Notes: generated by a model from the letters alone, not told the origin. Shown: positions 1-8,272, counted from the first letter of the stretch. The stretch is DNA of 64,000 nucleotides from an uncultured Roseobacter sp. (GCF_947488185.1 NZ_CANKYM010000005.1:1-64000); one strand, 5' to 3'. Program-made: numbers and translations.

Positions 1-43
1 GACAAAACGCGCAACGCAAAACGCAGGGTAAAAGGCCCGCGAC

Positions 44-74
44 ACAAAAAGCCCTGCCACAAAACGGCAGGGCT
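44..74 (-). terminator. Rho-independent terminator of the DUF1868 gene
   Basis: Seen: a perfect 9-bp stem (50-58 with 66-74), a 7-nt loop, and a run of five T on the minus strand right after it (46-50). It starts 20 bp beyond the stop codon of the minus-strand gene. Confidence 0.8.
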
Positions 75-93
75 GAATATCATTGCCAAACGG

Positions 94-795
94 CTACCTG
101 AGGACGCGCAATTCCTCAAATTCTTCCATGTCGGCGAACCGGCAGAACGCGGGCGCTCTCAGGGGAATGACAGGCGCTGCCCGCGAAAGATCCTCCAGAA
201 TTATATTCAATTCCTGTGCCCAGACGGGCACCAGATCATCCGGAATCCAACCGGTAGGGTAGGCAAACGTCATGTGAAAACGATAGGCGTCATGGTCTTT
301 GTGCCGGTACCCGAAGGGCCCGGTCAAGGCATCGCGCCAGTCCTGCAGGATGCGATCATCTTCTGCTGTCGCGCCGGTCAGCATGAGGCCGGTTGGCACC
401 ACATCTTTCACCCGCACCGAAAAGGCAAGGGGCGGTGAGAAAGGCTCAAACCGTGTCATCAGAGCCTCTGTCACCTCTGTCACAGGGGCATCGCGGTCTA
501 TGCCTGCGGGCCAGGCATCGGCTGTTCGTCGCGTTTCAATCACCCCTTCAAAGACGGTCATATGCAGGCTTTCGGCGGGCGTGTAGAGGAAGTTTTCAGC
601 ACCGGGCAGGGCCTGCATCCGCGTGCGTGCGTCCAGCACGGCCTGGTGCGCAGGAGCAGTCCGGTCCAGATGGCACACCACCGTGTTTCCGGCCTCGGGG
701 AGAAACGCGGTTGCGCTGTAGCGTTGTCCAAGCCGCGCGGGGGGATTTGCGTTCTGCCCTGCGGCGAAAGTGGCAATGTCAGTTTCAAGGGGCAT
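94..795 (-). CDS. DUF1868 / 2H phosphoesterase-like protein
   Basis: A 233-residue protein with two HxT motifs (HMTVFE near residue 75 and HMTFAY near residue 175), the signature of the 2H phosphoesterase / 2'-5' RNA ligase-like superfamily; the overall layout fits the DUF1868 branch. Members of the superfamily cleave or form cyclic phosphates or 2'-5' bonds, but the substrate of this branch is not known. The frame stays open upstream to 954, but the Arg-rich extra N-terminus looks non-coding, and the ATG at 795 has GGAG about 8 nt upstream. No signal peptide, so probably cytosolic. It is a single gene with its own terminator; infC lies upstream on the same strand behind another terminator. 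Confidence 0.75.
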   Translation of the reverse strand: MPLETDIATFAAGQNANPPARLGQRYSATAFLPEAGNTVVCHLDRTAPAHQAVLDARTRMQALPGAENFLYTPAESLHMTVFEGVIETRRTADAWPAGIDRDAPVTEVTEALMTRFEPFSPPLAFSVRVKDVVPTGLMLTGATAEDDRILQDWRDALTGPFGYRHKDHDAYRFHMTFAYPTGWIPDDLVPVWAQELNIILEDLSRAAPVIPLRAPAFCRFADMEEFEELRVLR

Positions 796-954
796 CCGGG
801 CGCTCCGCTGGTTAGGGCACGGGGGTCGTGCCTGTCGCCCACTTCTTGACGGCCTTCGGGAGATTCGGAAAGCCTTTCTGCGGTGTGTGGTCCGCCCGAC
901 AATCCCGAGCTTGGTCAAACAGTTCAAAAGCGGGGCGCCGACACCGAAAGGCAC

Positions 955-993
955 ATCAAAAACAAAAACGCCCCGTCGGCAAGACAGGGCGTT
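955..993 (-). terminator. Rho-independent terminator of infC
   Basis: Seen: a 7-bp stem AACGCCC/GGGCGTT (967-973 with 987-993) followed on the minus strand by TTTTTGTTTTT. It lies about 20 bp after the infC stop, so infC appears not to be joined to rpmI-rplT here. Confidence 0.8.
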
Positions 994-1014
994 CCGGGTA
1001 AGCCTTTTCAGGGG

Positions 1015-1563
1015 TTACTTGGGCAAGGGCCCGATCAGCATGACCATCTGGCGGCCTTCCATCTTGGGGAAGTTCTCCACCCGGCCTGCGTCCTTGGTAT
1101 CCTCGGCAACCCGCTCCAGCAATTCGCGGCCCAAATTCTGGTGCGCCATCTCGCGCCCGCGAAACCGCAGGGTGATCTTCACCTTGTCGCCGTTTTCCAG
1201 GAACTTGAAGACGTTACGCATCTTCACATCGTAGTCATTGGTGTCGGTGTTCGGGCGGAACTTGACTTCTTTGATCTCGATGATCTTCTGCTTCTTGCGC
1301 GCCTCGGCCTCGCGTTTCTGCGTCTCGTATTTGAACTTGCCGAAGTCCATGATCTTGCAGACCGGTGGGTTCGCATTGGGCGAAATTTCGACGAGGTCCA
1401 GACCGGCTTCATCCGCCATATCCATGGCGCGGTCCGGGGATACGACACCGACATTTTCGCCATCGGCACCGATCAGGCGGATCTCTGGGCTTCGGATCTT
1501 GTCGTTGACGCGCGGGCCGGTGTCTCTTTGCGGCGGTGCGTTATGGGGTCTGCGAGCGATGAT
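1015..1563 (-). CDS. infC: Translation initiation factor IF-3, non-canonical ATC start
   Basis: IF-3 binds the 30S subunit, keeps 50S away and checks the start codon and initiator tRNA. The N-domain motif RVNDKIR, the linker ending MDFGKFKYE, and the C-domain run [16 protein letters not shown] are all recognisable. The first ATG in frame (1425) would remove the whole first part of the N-domain. The frame continues without a stop to two consecutive ATC codons (1563 and 1560) preceded by AAGGA at 1569-1573, which is 5 or 8 nt from them. I therefore start at ATC 1563, giving 182 residues, normal for IF-3. infC in other bacteria uses AUU or AUC and so represses itself when IF-3 is plentiful; the same is inferred here. 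Which of the two ATCs is used cannot be told from sequence. Confidence 0.93.
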   Translation of the reverse strand: MIARRPHNAPPQRDTGPRVNDKIRSPEIRLIGADGENVGVVSPDRAMDMADEAGLDLVEISPNANPPVCKIMDFGKFKYETQKREAEARKKQKIIEIKEVKFRPNTDTNDYDVKMRNVFKFLENGDKVKITLRFRGREMAHQNLGRELLERVAEDTKDAGRVENFPKMEGRQMVMLIGPLPK

Positions 1564-1568
1564 GGTCG

Positions 1569-1573
1569 TCCTT
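1569..1573 (-). promoter_or_regulatory. Shine-Dalgarno site that fixes the ATC start of infC
   Basis: Minus-strand AAGGA, 5 nt from the first ATC (1563) and 8 nt from the second (1560). No ATG, GTG or TTG lies in frame at a suitable distance, which is why the ATC start is chosen. Confidence 0.7.
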
Positions 1574-1763
1574 GAATTGTTGATAAATCTGAAACCGCAA
1601 GTTACCCGCGGTGCGGGTCTTCTTCAAGCCGCAAAATAGGCCGGAATGGGCCGATTGGAACGGTTTTCCCCTTTGATGGTTTTATCCCTGATGCGCAACT
1701 GACATTACAACGCTCAACAAGGCCCGATGACGGGTCCCGGAGCGCTAGAGAGGGAAGAACAAC

Positions 1764-2582
1764 ATGAAAAATCTCGTCTGGATACTACTGGCCGCCGTGA
1801 TCATCGGCGGTGGATATCTGCTTTATTCCGGTCAAAACCCTGCCGAGGTCGTCCAGGATACGGCGGAGACCGTAGAAGAAGTCGCGCCGCTCGAAACGGC
1901 GGAAGAAGCGCTTGGTGATGCCGCTGATGCGGTGAGCGAGGCGGCAAGCTCGGTCGCAGAGGCCGCGGGAGATGCGGTGGACGCCACAACGGAAGCTGCG
2001 AGCGATGCCGCAGAGGGTGTGGCAAATCTGGTGGAAGATGCGACAACCGCGACGTCTGAAGCTGCCGGCGAAGCGGTCGACACGACCGAACAAGCGGCAG
2101 AGAGTGTTGCGGATGCTGCGGCAGAAACTGCCACAGCGACTGCCGATGCAGTGGAGGACGGCGCCAGCACCGCAGCGCAGGCGACGACCGAAGCGGCAAG
2201 TGACGCAGTTGATACCACGCAACAGGCAGCAGAGAATGCAGCGGACGCGGCCAGCGACGCGGTTGACGGCGCGACAGAAACCGCGACAACCAATGACGCT
2301 GTGGATAATGCGGCAGAGGCGGCGCAAGACGGCACGGAAACAGCCACTGCCGCCACGGATGAGGCAACAGACACAGTTGCTGCCGTAGATGACGTGAAGG
2401 CCGAGGATGCGCTGACAGTTGACGGATTCGATTTCGCCAAGGTGACGGAGATGATCGAAAACTCCGATCTGGGCACGTCGCAAAAGCTGGTGCTGACCAA
2501 CACCGTGCGGCAGGCGCAGGACAATCCTGAGCTGTTGCAAGCCGCGCTGACCCAGTTGCGCACCGCTCTGGGCGTTCAGTAA
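1764..2582 (+). CDS. Membrane-anchored Ala/Thr/Asp/Glu-rich repeat protein of unknown function
   Basis: A 272-residue protein in three parts. Residues 4-21 form one hydrophobic segment (an uncleaved anchor or signal). Residues about 25-205 are low complexity, nearly all A, E, D, T, S, V and Q, with imperfect repeats of the form [G/S][D/E]AVD-T-TEAA seen at least four times. The last 60 residues are ordinary sequence with Phe, Leu and charged residues (DGFDFAKVTEMIENSD onward) and look folded. The middle should be a long acidic helix or disordered spacer like LEA or apolipoprotein repeats, holding the C-terminal domain away from the membrane. The ATG has GGGAAG 8 nt upstream. Its neighbours give no functional clue. 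I do not recognise the family. Confidence 0.8.
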   Translation: MKNLVWILLAAVIIGGGYLLYSGQNPAEVVQDTAETVEEVAPLETAEEALGDAADAVSEAASSVAEAAGDAVDATTEAASDAAEGVANLVEDATTATSEAAGEAVDTTEQAAESVADAAAETATATADAVEDGASTAAQATTEAASDAVDTTQQAAENAADAASDAVDGATETATTNDAVDNAAEAAQDGTETATAATDEATDTVAAVDDVKAEDALTVDGFDFAKVTEMIENSDLGTSQKLVLTNTVRQAQDNPELLQAALTQLRTALGVQ

Positions 2583-2599
2583 CCGCTCTTCACAATAAA

Positions 2600-2627
2600 A
2601 ACGCCCGGGTCTGAGGGCCCGGGCGTT
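2600..2627. terminator. Bidirectional terminator between convergent genes
   Basis: Perfect 10-bp stem (2600-2609 with 2618-2627) flanked by AAAA on the left and TTTT on the right, so it can end both the plus-strand repeat-protein gene and the minus-strand fpr transcript. Confidence 0.85.
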
Positions 2628-2650
2628 TTCTATTGGATCTGCGGATCGGG

Positions 2651-3499
2651 TCAGCCGACGAAGGCTTTTTCCACCACGTAATGCTTGGGATCGGAGTTGG
2701 CGCCTTCTTCGAGGCCAAATCCTTCCAGGATTTCCTTGAGATCGGTGTTTAATCCCATGGAACCACAGACCATGGCGCGGTCCATCTCGGCGGAAATGCC
2801 CTCGATGCCCAGATCGGCAAAGACAGTCCCGTCTTTCAGCAGCGTTGTGATGCGGCCCATCTTGGGGCTCTCTTCCCGCGTGGTGGTCGGGTAGTAGGTC
2901 AGCTTGGCGAGGTTTTCTGCGCCCAGCAGCTCCAGCATTATCTCGTCCGTGCGCAGGTTGTCGATCAGCTGGCGGCCATATTCCAATTCGGCCACATCAC
3001 GGCAGGTGTGCGTGACGATGACCTGATCGTAATCCTCATAGGTCTGCGGATCGCGCAGCAGCGAGGCGAAGGGCGCAAAGCCGGTGCCGGTGGCAAAGAA
3101 CCACAGCCGTTTGCCCGGCAGCAGCGCGTCATGCACCAGCGTGCCCACGGGCTTGGGGCGCAGGATGATCTCATCCCCCGGCTGGATGTGCTGCAGCTTG
3201 GAGGTCAGCGGGCCGTCCTGCACTTTGATCGAGTAGAACTCTAGTTCTTCATCCCAGGAGGGGGAGGCGATCGAATAGGCGCGCAGCAGCGGTTTCTGCT
3301 TGCCGGTCTCGGGGTGCGGGTCTCCCATCAGGCCGATCATCACGAACTCGCCCGACCGGAACCGCAAGCTTGCGGGCCGCGTCACGCGGAAGGAAAACAG
3401 GCGATCCGTCCAATGCTGAACAGAGGTCACGGTCTGCGCGTCGGGCAGCGTGGGGATCTTGACGGCGGATGCTTCGGTCACGGGTGTTTGCTCGGTCAT
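2651..3499 (-). CDS. fpr: Ferredoxin--NADP reductase
   Basis: Flavoenzyme that moves electrons between NADP(H) and ferredoxin or flavodoxin in the cytosol. The 282-residue protein has the FAD-binding RAYSIAS motif (about residues 73-79), the nucleotide-binding GTGFAPF motif, the NADP-domain CGSMGLN segment, and a C-terminal tail (YVVEKAFVG) typical of the bacterial subclass of plant-type FNRs, where the tail stacks on the flavin. It lies 79 bp downstream of the DUF934 gene on the same strand. It could therefore be read through from the sulfite operon and supply reduced ferredoxin to CysI, but that link is inference. Confidence 0.9.
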   Translation of the reverse strand: MTEQTPVTEASAVKIPTLPDAQTVTSVQHWTDRLFSFRVTRPASLRFRSGEFVMIGLMGDPHPETGKQKPLLRAYSIASPSWDEELEFYSIKVQDGPLTSKLQHIQPGDEIILRPKPVGTLVHDALLPGKRLWFFATGTGFAPFASLLRDPQTYEDYDQVIVTHTCRDVAELEYGRQLIDNLRTDEIMLELLGAENLAKLTYYPTTTREESPKMGRITTLLKDGTVFADLGIEGISAEMDRAMVCGSMGLNTDLKEILEGFGLEEGANSDPKHYVVEKAFVG

Positions 3500-3578
3500 A
3501 ATATGTCAACGCAGGCTTACACCTGCGCGTCCCTTTTAGAAAGAAGAATGGAGAGGGGAAAGGCGTCAATCAGCCGCG

Positions 3579-3998
3579 TTACGCCACCGGTGCACCGGTG
3601 CCACGCAGCCGTGCCTGATAATTGTTGTCCTGCCAGTTGGCGCGGAACTGCCATTGGTCTTCGGGTTGCCGCGCGGCGAGGTCGTCGGAGATTTCCACTT
3701 CGTCAAAGCCTGCCCGGCGCGCCATGGCGTATTGGTCGGCCAGCACATGCCCCTTGGCGCGCAACCGACCGGTGAAGCCGCGCAGGCGCAGTTGCCGCGC
3801 GATGGTAAAGCCACGCCCATCCGCGGAAGACGGGAAATCCACGCGGATCATCTGCAACCCACCGCAGAGCGGGATGGCGGCCGGATCGGCATCCGATGGC
3901 ACGTCCAGCGCGCTGGCGTCATTGGCCGCGTCCAGGGTGATGAAGGGTTCCTGCCAGTCGTCGCTGGAGAAACCGGTGTCTGTAACAAGCGTGCTCAT
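3579..3998 (-). CDS. DUF934 protein of the sulfite assimilation operon
   Basis: 139 residues. Family DUF934 is found almost only next to cysI and cysH and is thought to help sulfite reduction, but no biochemical role is established. The C-terminal part carries the family-like block around residues 65-112 (RGFTIARQLR, then RLRAKGHVLADQ, then GFDEVEI). The ATG at 3998 has AGGAG 7-8 nt upstream; the longer open frame to 4361 only shadows cysH. It is the last gene of the cysG-DUF2849-cysI-cysH-DUF934 run, 19 bp after cysH. Confidence 0.85.
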   Translation of the reverse strand: MSTLVTDTGFSSDDWQEPFITLDAANDASALDVPSDADPAAIPLCGGLQMIRVDFPSSADGRGFTIARQLRLRGFTGRLRAKGHVLADQYAMARRAGFDEVEISDDLAARQPEDQWQFRANWQDNNYQARLRGTGAPVA

Positions 3999-4017
3999 AA
4001 AGGGGCTCCTGTGCGGA

Positions 4018-4767
4018 TCATTTTGTCGTCGATCCCAAGCGGATCGCTTTGCCGTTGACGAAGTGGATGCCACATTCGTCTTTGTCGGTGTCACGCCAGC
4101 GGCCCGCGCGGGGGTCTTCGCCTGCAGCGACCGGGGAGGTGCAGGGCGCACATCCGATGGACGGGTAGCCTTGGGCCACCAACGGATGGCGCGGCAGGCG
4201 GTTTTCGGCGATGTAATCGGCCACATCGCCCGGTTGCCAATAGGCCAGCGGGTTGACCTTGATGCGGCCCGTGCCTGCTTCGACCTCAAAGAAGTCCAGT
4301 TCAGCGCGCTGGCCTGACTGGAACCGCTTGCGCCCGGTGATCCAGCCGCCGTGCTGTGCAAGGGCGGCGTTCAGGGGCCGCGTCTTGCGCAGGGCACAGC
4401 AGGCATCGGTGTCACGCTGGTGCAGGGTGCCATCGGGGTCCTCGCGCCGCACATCGCCGCTGCGGATGATCCGCAGGTTCCGCAGACCAAGGCGCTCCGC
4501 CACCTCCTGCTGGTAGACCAGCGTCTCGGTGAAAAGCATCTCGGTGTCGATGAACAGCACCGGGATATCCCGATCCACCATGGCAGTCAGGTGCAGCAAG
4601 GCCACGGATTCCGCGCCAAAGCTGGATACCAGTGCGAGATCGGGCACGTCGTCACGTGCTGCGCGCAGTACATCCGTCGCACTATGGTGGCGCAGCCGGT
4701 CATTCAGCCGGTCCACCTTAGTGCGCAGGATGAGATCGTCCTGGGGAGCAGGGTGATCAAGCGGCAT
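4018..4767 (-). CDS. cysH: Phosphoadenylyl/adenylyl-sulfate reductase, Fe-S type
   Basis: Reduces activated sulfate to sulfite in the cytosol. The 249-residue protein has the PP-loop region SSFGAES (residues 48-54) and the paired cysteines C123-C124 and C206-x2-C209. In this family these four ligate a [4Fe-4S] cluster, a mark of enzymes that accept APS; the PAPS-only E. coli type lacks them. So direct APS use is likely, consistent with no cysC nearby, although cysC could be elsewhere. The start overlaps the end of cysI by 11 nt, suggesting translational coupling. Confidence 0.9.
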   Translation of the reverse strand: MPLDHPAPQDDLILRTKVDRLNDRLRHHSATDVLRAARDDVPDLALVSSFGAESVALLHLTAMVDRDIPVLFIDTEMLFTETLVYQQEVAERLGLRNLRIIRSGDVRREDPDGTLHQRDTDACCALRKTRPLNAALAQHGGWITGRKRFQSGQRAELDFFEVEAGTGRIKVNPLAYWQPGDVADYIAENRLPRHPLVAQGYPSIGCAPCTSPVAAGEDPRAGRWRDTDKDECGIHFVNGKAIRLGSTTK

Positions 4768-6421
4768 TGGCCTGTGCCTCGGGGTAGAGGGCGGCTTTGA
4801 ACGGGGCCAGCCCAAGGCGGCGATAGGTCTGCAGGAAGGTCTCTGCAGGCTCTTCGCGCAGGTCGAGATAGGCCAGGACCAGACGTTCGATGGCCGGGAT
4901 AATCTCCTCAGCAGAGAAGCCTGGACCCGCCCGCTCGCCAATGCTGGCGTCTTCGGTGCCGTCCCCGCCCAGCGTGATCTGGTAGTTCTCCACACCCGCC
5001 CGGTCGAGGCCGAGAATGCCGATGTGGCCCACGTGGTGGTGCCCACAGGCGTTGATGCAGCCCGAGATCTTGATCTTCAGCGGGCCAACGTCATGCTCCA
5101 GCTTCAGCTCGTCAAAACGGGTGGCGATCTCCTGCGCGATCGGGATCGAGCGGGCCGTGGCCAGCGCGCAGTAGTCCATGCCGGGGCAGGCGATGATGTC
5201 GGAGATCAGGCCGACGTTCGCGGTGCCGAGACCTTCCGCCTTGAGTGCGGAGTAGATCGACGGCAGGTCGGATTTATGCACATGCGGCAGGATCACGTTC
5301 TGCTCGTGGCTGATCCGCAGCTCGTCATGGCCGTAGCGTTTCGCGAGATCGGCCATAAGGCGCATCTGGGCCGAGGTCGCATCGCCGGGCGTGGCGCCAT
5401 GGGCCTTGAGGCTGATGGTCACGATGGCATAGCCGGGCACGCGGTGTTCGGTCAGGTTGGTATCGGACCACGCGCGGAACGCCGGGTAGTGCTGGCGCGC
5501 GTCATGATACTCGGTCTCAGGCGCGCTCTTGAATTCGGGCGCTGCGAAATCGGCTTCGATTCCGGCCAGCAGCTGCTGATCTACGCCGGTGAACTGTGGG
5601 CGGATCAGGGAGTAGCGCTCTTCCACGCGGGTTTTGAAGTCATCCAGCCCGTTTTCATGCACGGTGATCTTGATCCGCGCCTTGTACTTGTTGTCGCGGC
5701 GGCCCAACAGGTTGTAGACGCTCACGATGGCTTCCAGATAAGGCAGCAGGTCTTCGCGCGGCAGGAAGTCGCGCAGCACCTTGCCGATCATCGGCGTGCG
5801 GCCAAGGCCCCCGCCTACAATCACCTCAAACCCGATCTCGCCATCCCGTTCGACCATGCGCAGGCCGATGTCATGCGCCTTCGTCACGGCGCGGTCATTG
5901 GGCGAGCCAGTCACAGCCACCTTGAACTTGCGCGGCAGGAACTGGAATTCCGGGTGGTCGGTGGACCACTGGCGGATGAGTTCGGCCACCGGGCGCGGAT
6001 CAGCCAGCTCGTCCGCGGCGGCACCTGCGAAATGGTCGGCGGTCACGTTGCGGATGGTGTTGCCGGAGGTCTGGATCGCGTGCATCTGCACATCTCCCAG
6101 CGCATCGAGCATGTCGGGCACGTCACGCAGCTGCGGCCAGTTGTACTGGATGTTCTGCCGCGTGGTGAAATGGCCATACCCCTTGTCCCACTTGTCCGCG
6201 ATGTCGGCCAGCACATGCATTTGGCGGGAATTCAACGTGCCATAGGGAATGGCCACGCGCAGCATATAGGCGTGCAGCTGCAGGTAGAGCCCGTTCATCA
6301 GGCGCAGCGGTTTGAATTCATCCTCGGTCAGGGAGCCGTCGATGCGGCGCTCGACCTGCGAACGGAACTGCGCGTTGCGTTCCTTGATGAAGGCGGTGTC
6401 GAAGTCGGTATAGTTATACAT
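4757..6421 (-). CDS. cysI: Assimilatory sulfite (nitrite/sulfite) reductase hemoprotein
   Basis: Six-electron reduction of sulfite to sulfide with siroheme and a [4Fe-4S] cluster. In the 554-residue protein the cluster ligands are seen as C412-x5-C418 and C455-x3-C459, with the two ferredoxin-like half-domains repeated around them (NTIRNVT near 121, EQNVILP near 373). The length matches the ferredoxin- or flavoprotein-coupled bacterial type. No CysJ is adjacent; the electron donor could come through the nearby FNR. The start at 6421 overlaps DUF2849 by 8 nt. Nitrite reductase activity cannot be excluded from sequence, but the cysH/cysG context supports sulfite. Confidence 0.92.
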   Translation of the reverse strand: MYNYTDFDTAFIKERNAQFRSQVERRIDGSLTEDEFKPLRLMNGLYLQLHAYMLRVAIPYGTLNSRQMHVLADIADKWDKGYGHFTTRQNIQYNWPQLRDVPDMLDALGDVQMHAIQTSGNTIRNVTADHFAGAAADELADPRPVAELIRQWSTDHPEFQFLPRKFKVAVTGSPNDRAVTKAHDIGLRMVERDGEIGFEVIVGGGLGRTPMIGKVLRDFLPREDLLPYLEAIVSVYNLLGRRDNKYKARIKITVHENGLDDFKTRVEERYSLIRPQFTGVDQQLLAGIEADFAAPEFKSAPETEYHDARQHYPAFRAWSDTNLTEHRVPGYAIVTISLKAHGATPGDATSAQMRLMADLAKRYGHDELRISHEQNVILPHVHKSDLPSIYSALKAEGLGTANVGLISDIIACPGMDYCALATARSIPIAQEIATRFDELKLEHDVGPLKIKISGCINACGHHHVGHIGILGLDRAGVENYQITLGGDGTEDASIGERAGPGFSAEEIIPAIERLVLAYLDLREEPAETFLQTYRRLGLAPFKAALYPEAQANAA

Positions 6422-6719
6422 GGCTGGCTGCCTCTTGCTTGCCGTGGGCATAGTTGGACGGACCCTTGGCCCGGAAATCTTCGCGGAAATGTGTGGGCTT
6501 GGGCGTGTCGCCGCTGGCGTCCACATCCGCCAGGTAAGCGCCCACAACGGTGTCGATCTGCTGGGCGGCATCGATCAAGCGCAGATCGGCGTCGGCCTCA
6601 TCGGTCAGCACCTCTGCCTCGGCCAGATCACGGCTCCAACCGGTCGCCGTCTGATAGATGACGTCGCCTTCGAGCAGAGCGTTTGCGGTCACAACTTTTG
6701 GGGTAAATGCGCGGGGCAT
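6414..6719 (-). CDS. DUF2849 protein, cys operon
   Basis: A 101-residue cytosolic protein of the DUF2849 family, found in alphaproteobacteria between cysG and cysI. No catalytic motif is visible; it begins with a short beta-rich segment (KVVTANALLEGDVIYQT) and ends in a polar tail. Its ATG overlaps the cysG stop (ATGA) and its end overlaps the cysI start, so it is tightly coupled to both. A role in siroheme delivery or CysI assembly is a guess from position only. Confidence 0.8.
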   Translation of the reverse strand: MPRAFTPKVVTANALLEGDVIYQTATGWSRDLAEAEVLTDEADADLRLIDAAQQIDTVVGAYLADVDASGDTPKPTHFREDFRAKGPSNYAHGKQEAASHV

Positions 6720-8131
6720 CAGAGCGCCTCCTGTGCTTGGATGGGAGTGGAATAGGGGTTGTCGGTCTGCGCCGGAACCGCGTCGCGCGGGGCCAAACCA
6801 TAGAAGGTCAACGCTGGGCCGGACATCTCTGCAGCCGCCAGCGCCGTGGGCAGCGCGTCCAGCGTGGTGTCCAGAATGCGCTGCTCCGGACGGGAGGCGT
6901 TCTCGATCACGGTCACGGGCGTGTGACGGTCCGCGCCGTGCATGATCAGGCGACCCTGGATGAAGCGCGCGGATTTCTTGCCCATGTAGATCGCGGCGAC
7001 CTCGCCGGGGCGTGCAAGCGTGGCCCAGTCATGATCGGCAAAGCCTTTCATGTCGTGCCCGGTGAGGAAGCGCACCGAAGAGTTGCGCCCGCGTTTTGTG
7101 AGACTCTGACCGATTTCCGCCACGGCGGCAGAGGCAGAAGTGATGCCCGGTACGATGCTCCAGGCGATCTGCTGGGCGTCCAGCGCGTCGATCTCTTCGT
7201 CGAGGCGGCCAAAGACGGTGGCATCGCCGGATTTCAACCGCACCACCTGCGCGCCCTTTTGCGCGTGCTCGACGATCAGATCGTTGATGGTTTCCTGCGG
7301 GGTGGAGGGGCCGAATGCCTCCTTGCCCACGTCGATCATCACCGCTTCACGGCGCGCGAGTTCGAGAATAGGCGCGCTGATCAGCCGGTCATAGATCACC
7401 ACATCGGCCTCATCCAAAAGGCGGCGCGCTTTCATTGTCAGCAGGTCCGGATCGCCGGGGCCGCCGCCCACGAAATGCACATGGCCGGGGCGAGCCTTGC
7501 GCGCAAGATGGTCGGTGAGCAGCTCGTCCAGTGCGCCCTGAACAGCCGTTTCGCCGCCGGTGATCGCAGAAGGGCCGGCGTTGAAGTAATAGTCGCGCCA
7601 GAAATCCCGCCGGGCGCGGCCAAAAGGCAGGGCCTCGGCGGCTTTGCGGAAGGTCTTGCCGATGCGGGCAAGCGGGCCGAGAGCGACGGGCAGGCGTTCT
7701 TCGAGGTCCGCCTTGATGGCGCGGGCCAGCACCGGGGCGGCCCCCTCGGTGCCGATGGCGATGGTCACCGGGTCACGATCCACGATGGCCGGGGTGATGA
7801 ACTGGCTGTCTTCGAGGTTGTCCACCACATTCACCAGGGCGCCATCTGCACGGGCAATGGCAGCGGTGCGGGCATCCTCGGCGTCATCCTCATCCGCGGC
7901 ATAGAAAAGTGCCGCGCAAAGGGTGTCGCCGGGGGCCATGGCGCGGCGCACGAGGCGCAGTTTTCCGTTTTCCGCCCATGCGGCAATCTCAGGGTCCGGG
8001 TCGGCGCTGAAAACCGTGATGTGACCTGCCGTCTTCATCAGCAGACGCAGCTTGGCCAGCGCGGCCTCGCCACCGCCCGACAGGACGATGCGGCGGCCTT
8101 CGACGCGCAGGAAGATCGGAAAATGGTCCAT
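6719..8131 (-). CDS. cysG: Siroheme synthase, fused CysG
   Basis: Makes siroheme from uroporphyrinogen III for CysI. The 470-residue protein has an N-terminal NAD-binding precorrin-2 dehydrogenase/ferrochelatase part (residues 1-150, with the LSGGGEAALAK glycine loop) and a C-terminal SAM uroporphyrinogen-III methyltransferase (from about residue 210, with VGGGPGDPDLLT, then YDRLIS, then VVRLKSGDATVFGR). The ATG at 8131 is chosen because it starts just ahead of the dehydrogenase fold; the frame is open to 8323 but that part is unlike the family. First gene of the operon, divergent from the Lrp-type regulator. Confidence 0.92.
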   Translation of the reverse strand: MDHFPIFLRVEGRRIVLSGGGEAALAKLRLLMKTAGHITVFSADPDPEIAAWAENGKLRLVRRAMAPGDTLCAALFYAADEDDAEDARTAAIARADGALVNVVDNLEDSQFITPAIVDRDPVTIAIGTEGAAPVLARAIKADLEERLPVALGPLARIGKTFRKAAEALPFGRARRDFWRDYYFNAGPSAITGGETAVQGALDELLTDHLARKARPGHVHFVGGGPGDPDLLTMKARRLLDEADVVIYDRLISAPILELARREAVMIDVGKEAFGPSTPQETINDLIVEHAQKGAQVVRLKSGDATVFGRLDEEIDALDAQQIAWSIVPGITSASAAVAEIGQSLTKRGRNSSVRFLTGHDMKGFADHDWATLARPGEVAAIYMGKKSARFIQGRLIMHGADRHTPVTVIENASRPEQRILDTTLDALPTALAAAEMSGPALTFYGLAPRDAVPAQTDNPYSTPIQAQEAL

Positions 8132-8214
8132 GAGGCTCGGCCTTTCGAATTTTCTTGAGTCCAATATAGGAAATTTTCCCGGATATTCGCTAGGTTCTGC
8201 TGTTGATAAGGACG

Positions 8215-8246
8215 CTTGTTCTGATTTACTTGAGAAAGAGAACAAG
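8215..8246. promoter_or_regulatory. Inverted repeat in the cysG / lrp-like divergent promoter region
   Basis: Perfect 8-bp arms CTTGTTCT (8215-8222) and AGAACAAG (8239-8246) separated by 16 bp, in the 141-bp gap between two divergent genes. There is no T-run and the AT-rich surroundings fit an operator rather than a terminator. The adjacent Lrp/AsnC protein is the obvious candidate binder; this is inference. Confidence 0.45.
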
Positions 8247-8272
8247 TGACCATGTGAGAGGGAAAAGGCAGG

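Noticed and set aside
1785..2563. Long open frames on the minus strand across the Ala-rich repeat gene
   Set aside because: They mirror the GC-biased Ala codons of the plus-strand gene; the plus frame has a ribosome site, a TM anchor and a sensible C-terminus.
5024..6661. 545-codon open frame on the plus strand opposite cysI
   Set aside because: It is the shadow of a well-recognised cysI; the translation is rich in Ala, Gly, His and Arg with no domain pattern.
6707..8158. 483-codon open frame on the plus strand opposite cysG
   Set aside because: Shadow of cysG, whose two enzyme domains are clear on the other strand.
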